From Pseudomonas tolaasii NCPPB 2192 (GTDB taxonomy: Bacteria > Pseudomonadota > Gammaproteobacteria > Pseudomonadales > Pseudomonadaceae): a stretch of 64,000 bases of DNA. The notes below the pieces were generated by a model, which was not told the DNA's origin, searched no databases, and saw nothing but the letters and a program-made list of their open reading frames with translations. Positions 60,205 to 64,000 of the stretch are shown here, piece by piece. The position numbers and the translations under genes are program-made. Where the stretch lies: positions 4,464,001-4,528,000 of the forward strand of contig NZ_PHHD01000001.1 in assembly GCF_002813445.1 (NCBI RefSeq), written 5' to 3'. Every line of letters begins with the position of its first letter. Position 1 is the stretch's first letter.

Positions 60205-61131
60205 TTATGAGGCGCCGTCACGGCCTGTGGAGTGCGTGACAACCCGGGCCGGCAGCCTGGCGCGCAGCAAATTGTCGAGTGCCTGGCCATAACTGCGACC
60301 GGCCAGGCTCATGCTGTTGTTGTGGGTGGCGCCGGGCACGAGTAACAGCCGTTTGGGTTCCCTGGCGGCTTCAAACAGTTGCTGGCTGAAACGCGGCGGA
60401 ATGTACTGGTCGGCCAGGCCGTGGACCACCAGCAGCGGCATGTGCACCTCGGCCATCTTGTCGATGGAATCGAATTTCTGCGACAGCAACCAGCGCACCG
60501 GCAATGACGTGTTGGCCACCGCGGCGGCGGCATCGCCGAGTGTAGTGAACGTGGACTCGATCACCAGCCCGCGCACGGGAACGGGCGTCTGCCGGCTCAG
60601 TTCGGCGGCGAGGTCGATGGCCACGGCGCCGCCCAGAGAATGCCCGTAGATCAGGCGTTTTTCCGGGTCGGGTTGCAGCACCTGAAAGCGTTCCCAGGCC
60701 ACGCGCGCGTCTTCATACACCGTGGCTTCGGAAGGCAAGTCGCCGTGGCTTTGGCCGAAGCCGCGATAGTCAATCGCCAGTACCGAATAGCCCAGCGCGT
60801 GTAATTGCTCGATACGGAAAAACTGCCCGGTGAGGTTCCAGCGCACGCCATGCAGGTAAAGGATGGCGGGCGCGTCTTTCTTGTCTGCGGGGTACCACCA
60901 GGCATGGATGTTCTGCCCGGATTTGAACGTGGCGGGCTTGAGGTCGAATTCCTGCACGGCTTTCGGCAAGCCGTTGTACCAACTGGCCGTGCCCGGCTCG
61001 ATGCGAAACACCAGCTCGCGCTCTTTGTGCTGCAGCACGGCGCAACCCACCGGCAGGCCGACAACCAGAATGGCCATGCACAGCAGGGGAAACCAGCGCA
61101 GGCCCAGGCGGGACAGAAAACGAGAGGACAT
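60205..61131 (-). CDS. Alpha/beta hydrolase lipoprotein (S33/YfhR-like)
   Basis: 308 residues. A leader with lipobox-like LPVGC (Cys near 30) leads to an alpha/beta hydrolase: LYLHGVRWNLTGQ, AIDYRGFGQS, nucleophile IYGHSLGGAVA, Asp in VVHGLADQYIPP, His in VPGATHNNS. A prolyl-oligopeptidase/BAAT-like fold of unknown substrate, probably anchored at the envelope. Starts at ATG 61131. Confidence 0.9.
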   Translation of the reverse strand: MSSRFLSRLGLRWFPLLCMAILVVGLPVGCAVLQHKERELVFRIEPGTASWYNGLPKAVQEFDLKPATFKSGQNIHAWWYPADKKDAPAILYLHGVRWNLTGQFFRIEQLHALGYSVLAIDYRGFGQSHGDLPSEATVYEDARVAWERFQVLQPDPEKRLIYGHSLGGAVAIDLAAELSRQTPVPVRGLVIESTFTTLGDAAAAVANTSLPVRWLLSQKFDSIDKMAEVHMPLLVVHGLADQYIPPRFSQQLFEAAREPKRLLLVPGATHNNSMSLAGRSYGQALDNLLRARLPARVVTHSTGRDGAS

Positions 61132-61302
61132 GAAGGTTCCGGAACAAAAGCGAAGCAGGGGTTTTACCAGATGGCCTGCGCGGGCAGGAATTAATTCGAC
61201 AGCCGTTCACGGGTATCTCTTGCAAAGTGTTGCAGCGTTACGCCCTTGACGCCTGGCTCGCGGGCGCGACATGCTCGCGCTCCTTTGAGCAAAGGCCCGA
61301 TC

Positions 61303-61890
61303 ATGGACACCAGCCCCGTTCGCATCACTGCCGAGGAAACACTCTCGGACAATTGGTACCTGCTGAAAAAATACAGCTTCGACCTGCGCCGCCGGGACGG
61401 CAGCTGGCAAGCCCAGACCCGCGAGGTGTATGACCGCGGCAACGGTGCGACCATCCTGCTGTACAACCGCGTTCAACGCACCGTGTTGTTGATCCGCCAG
61501 TTCCGCATGCCCACGTTCGTCAATGATTACCCCGGCTACCTGATCGAAACTGCCGCCGGTTTGCTGGACAACGCCAGCCCCGAAGAACGCATCCGCCTGG
61601 AAGCCGAAGAAGAAACCGGTTACCGCGTTGGCCATGTGGAAAAAATCTACGCCGCGTTCATGAGCCCGGGCTCGGTGACCGAGCGCATTCACTTCTTTAT
61701 CGGCGAATACCAACCGGGCGACAGGGTCAGCGCCGGCGGTGGCCTGGAGGAAGAGGGCGAAGATATTGAAGTGCTGGAGCTTGGCTTCGAACAGGCGCTG
61801 GCCATGGTGCACAGCGGCGAGATTGCCGACGGTAAAACCATCATGCTGTTGCAGCACCTCGAGCTGCGCATGTTGAAGGAAGGGTGGTGA
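61303..61890 (+). CDS. nudK: GDP-mannose-type Nudix hydrolase, NudK family
   Basis: 195 residues from ATG 61303. NWYLLKKYSFDLRRRDGSWQ and LIRQFRMPTFVND lead into the Nudix box AGLLDNASPEERIRLEAEEE with its TGY end. ADP-sugar/GDP-mannose pyrophosphatase of the NudK type. Followed at once by the lipase-like gene. Confidence 0.9.
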   Translation: MDTSPVRITAEETLSDNWYLLKKYSFDLRRRDGSWQAQTREVYDRGNGATILLYNRVQRTVLLIRQFRMPTFVNDYPGYLIETAAGLLDNASPEERIRLEAEEETGYRVGHVEKIYAAFMSPGSVTERIHFFIGEYQPGDRVSAGGGLEEEGEDIEVLELGFEQALAMVHSGEIADGKTIMLLQHLELRMLKEGW

Positions 61891-63060
61891 TTGTTGAGGC
61901 GCGGTTGGGCATTGCTGTGTGTACTGATTGCAGGCAGTAGCAGCGCTGCCGACGGCTTTTACACCTGGACCGGCCCCGTGCCCGCCCAGCCCGGCGTTTT
62001 GTTGCGCAGCGAAGCCCTGACCGTGCAGCAAAGCCTGGCCGAGGCGGCGCAGAACTTGCGAATCCTCTACAGCTCCACCGACGGGCTCGATAACCGCACG
62101 CCGATCATCGTGTCCGGCGCGTTGTTCCTGCCCAGGGGCACAGCACCACAGGGTGGTTGGCCTTTGATGGCGTGGGCCCATGGCACGGTGGGCAGCGCCG
62201 ACCGGTGCGCACCGTCATTGAACGCACGCAGCCCGCGAGACACGCGCTACCTCAACTACTGGCTGAACCAGGGCTATGCGATTGTTGCAACCGACTATCA
62301 GGGCCTTGGTACTCCCGGCTTGCACCCTTACGGGCTCACCCGGCCACTGGCGTACGGTGTGCTGGACAGCATTCGCGCCGTGAGTGACCCGCGTTTCAAT
62401 CTGTCCAAACGCGTGGTGGTATTCGGCCAGTCCCAGGGCGGCCGCGCGGCATTCGCCACGGCGGTTTCGGCCAAGGCGTATGCGCCGCAGGTGAACCTTG
62501 TCGGCGTGGTGGCCACGGGCACGCCCTATGCGTCGACGCGCCCGCAAGGTCAAAGCACGGAACTGGACAACGCCCGGCGCTCAGTGGTGCCGACCTTTGC
62601 CTACAACCTGCTGCGTCTGAGCACCGCGAGCCTGCTCGATCCTTCTTTTGTACCGGCCGATTACCTCACTGAACAGGCACTGCCAGCCTTCAAGGCCAGC
62701 CAGGAAGACTGCCTGCACGCCATCGAGCAGCGCGTGGTGGCCGACAGGCTGACCTTCAACACCAGCTTCAAACGTTCGCCCAGGGCCGCGCTGGATCAAG
62801 TCAATCAGCAGTCGGCGTATCCCACGTTGAAAACCGATATTCCCGTATTTCTGGGTACCGGCGGCAAGGACCGCGACGTGTTCGTGCCGGGGCAAAAAGC
62901 GCTGGTGCGCGATGCCTGCAAAGCGGGGGACAGGATCGAATGGCATTTTTACCCGGAGCTGGATCATTCCGGCACGGTCAACGGCTCTCTCGCAGATTCA
63001 ACCGGCTTTGTGCGCCGGGCGTTTGCCGGCGAAGTGATCGCGGGAAATTGTGAGCATTAA
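61891..63060 (+). CDS. Secreted lipase-like alpha/beta hydrolase
   Basis: 389 residues. TTG at 61891 follows the nudK stop directly, with AGGGTGG just upstream. Signal peptide (LLCVLIAGSSSA|AD). WAHGTVGSADRCAPS, YQGLGTPG and the nucleophile GQSQGGRAAF fit secretory lipase (LIP)-type hydrolases; LGTGGKDRDVFVP and LDHSGTVN give Asp and His. Substrate probably ester or polyester. Translationally linked to nudK by position only. Confidence 0.88.
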   Translation: MLRRGWALLCVLIAGSSSAADGFYTWTGPVPAQPGVLLRSEALTVQQSLAEAAQNLRILYSSTDGLDNRTPIIVSGALFLPRGTAPQGGWPLMAWAHGTVGSADRCAPSLNARSPRDTRYLNYWLNQGYAIVATDYQGLGTPGLHPYGLTRPLAYGVLDSIRAVSDPRFNLSKRVVVFGQSQGGRAAFATAVSAKAYAPQVNLVGVVATGTPYASTRPQGQSTELDNARRSVVPTFAYNLLRLSTASLLDPSFVPADYLTEQALPAFKASQEDCLHAIEQRVVADRLTFNTSFKRSPRAALDQVNQQSAYPTLKTDIPVFLGTGGKDRDVFVPGQKALVRDACKAGDRIEWHFYPELDHSGTVNGSLADSTGFVRRAFAGEVIAGNCEH

Positions 63061-63219
63061 TGTGCGCGACCCACGTCGTCGCGGACCAGGTTAAAACCGT
63101 TGAAAACGACAGCATTGACAGTCGGCAATTTGACGTCAAAACGCCACTAATGGCCCCTTGATAATTAATCAACTGCCCAAGAATTATTCTCGCTACAATC
63201 GCCCGCTTTGCCACCTGAC

Positions 63220-63238
63220 ACGGGCTTTTCAGGCCCGT
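63220..63238 (+). other. Hairpin in leader of MHYT gene
   Basis: ACGGGC-TTTTCAG-GCCCGT lies 17 bases before the ATG of the MHYT gene; TACAAT at 63194-63199 could be its -10 box. Structure and promoter are suggestive only. Confidence 0.4.
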
Positions 63239-63255
63239 CGGTTTTGAGAAGTCCC

Positions 63256-64000
63256 ATGCTGATCGGTAGCTATTCTCCCTCGCTTGTCGTGATCTCCCTG
63301 TGTGTCGCGATACTGGCATCCTACACCGCCCTCGACCTGGCCGGCCGCATCGCGACCGCCAAAGGTCGTGCGGTCTATATGTGGATGACCGGCGGCGCAT
63401 TGGCGATGGGCGTGGGCGTGTGGTCCATGCACTTTATCGGCATGCTGGCCCTGCGGCTGCCGTTTGCCCTGGGGTTTGACCTGGGCATTACCGCGCTGTC
63501 GCTGTTGATCGCGGTGTTGTCCTGCGGCTTTGCGTTGTGGCTGGTGAACCAGCCGCGCCTGCCGGTGTGGCAACTGGGGGTTGGCGCGCTGATCATGGGC
63601 GCGGGCATCAGCAGCATGCATTACACAGGCATGGCGGCGATGCGCATGACGCCGGGCATCGACTATGACCCGACGCTGTTTGGCGCCTCGTTGTTGATCG
63701 CCGTGGTGGCCTCGGGCGCGGCGCTATGGATCGCTTTCAACCTGCGGCGCAATACCCCTTACGTGCGCCTGGCACGGGGCGGCGCGGCGGTGGTGATGGG
63801 CATTGCCATCGTCGGTATGCACTACACCGGCATGGCGGCGGCGCAGTTTGCCGATGACAGCTTTTGCGGCGCGGCGCTGACCGGCCTGAGCGGCAAGGGC
63901 CTGGACAACCTGGTGCTGGTGACCTCGCTGGCGGTGCTGGTCATTGCATTATTGACCTCGTTGCTCGACGCCCGCCTGGAAGCGCGCACCGCCGTACTGG
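63256..64000 (+). CDS. MHYT-domain membrane signalling protein (5' part, cut by window end)
   Basis: 248 codons of an open frame running off the window. Starts LIGSYSPSLVVISLCVAILA with about seven hydrophobic spans and the MHYT motifs MHFIGM, MHYTGM and MHYTGM. MHYT sensors bind copper/gas ligands; in Pseudomonas the N-terminal MHYT domain is usually followed by GGDEF and EAL domains (MucR-type), which would lie beyond 64000 and cannot be seen. Confidence 0.88.
   Translation, partial: MLIGSYSPSLVVISLCVAILASYTALDLAGRIATAKGRAVYMWMTGGALAMGVGVWSMHFIGMLALRLPFALGFDLGITALSLLIAVLSCGFALWLVNQPRLPVWQLGVGALIMGAGISSMHYTGMAAMRMTPGIDYDPTLFGASLLIAVVASGAALWIAFNLRRNTPYVRLARGGAAVVMGIAIVGMHYTGMAAAQFADDSFCGAALTGLSGKGLDNLVLVTSLAVLVIALLTSLLDARLEARTAVL

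Overview
This window looks like a chromosome segment from a fluorescent Pseudomonas (P. fluorescens group). The signs are high GC content with strong codon bias, many small divergent regulator/enzyme pairs, Pseudomonas-type gene families (FecI/FecR/TonB receptor, PCu(A)C/SCO, DUF1028/RidA, MHYT signalling protein) and a dense set of Pseudomonas REP doublets (REPINs) between genes. No rRNA, tRNA, CRISPR array, transposase or phage gene was seen.

Layout. 1-1548: end of a carboxynorspermidine polyamine operon (minus strand). 1884-7360: a compact operon of LacI regulator, substrate-binding protein, two permeases, ATPase and cyclic-nucleotide/glycerophosphodiesterase-like metallophosphoesterase, with a candidate operator palindrome just before the regulator. 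7392-9995: a 36-residue membrane peptide, a membrane diguanylate cyclase and a LysE exporter. 10083-14058: FecI/FecR/TonB iron-uptake signalling set. 14148-20057: nickel/cobalt permease, DUF924 protein, an unusual His/Cys-rich protein, YfcF glutathione transferase, small exported proteins and a creatininase-like amidase. 20088-24517: two divergent L,D-transpeptidases, an alginate-lyase-like protein and a divergent DapF paralogue. 24514-27778: a PAS histidine kinase overlapping an RsbQ/KAI2-type hydrolase, then a TPM-domain protein. 27829-30592: methyltransferase, three GNAT acetyltransferases and a small Pseudomonas protein with a structured leader.

30996-34478 is a distinctly AT-rich insert with three genes: a DUF3696-type AAA ATPase, a translationally coupled partner with a possible phospholipase-D-like C-terminal domain, and a protein with an HNH-like zinc motif. 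It is the best candidate here for an undescribed (anti-phage type) system.

34587-38457: MFS/LysR pair, exported protein, SDR. 38674-44934: NCS1 permease with divergent LysR, facing a four-gene operon of flavin monooxygenase, RidA, DUF1028 and ArgE-like deacylase. Together these look like an uncharacterised route for catabolism of a nitrogen compound. 45161-50853: GNAT, LysR/dicarboxylate-symporter pair, and an exported argininosuccinate-lyase homologue with a divergent LysR. 50922-52560: copper delivery genes (PCu(A)C, SCO, DUF2946-like). 52624-57981: small stress/envelope proteins, NmrA/HxlR pair, PfpI, DUF4142 and a three-gene HhH/DUF72 operon. 57949-60012: DeoR regulator and lactate-dehydrogenase-like flavoenzyme. 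60205-64000: lipoprotein hydrolase, NudK, secreted lipase-like protein and the start of a MHYT-domain signalling protein cut by the window end.

Domain and family names come from reading motifs in the translations; no database search was run.
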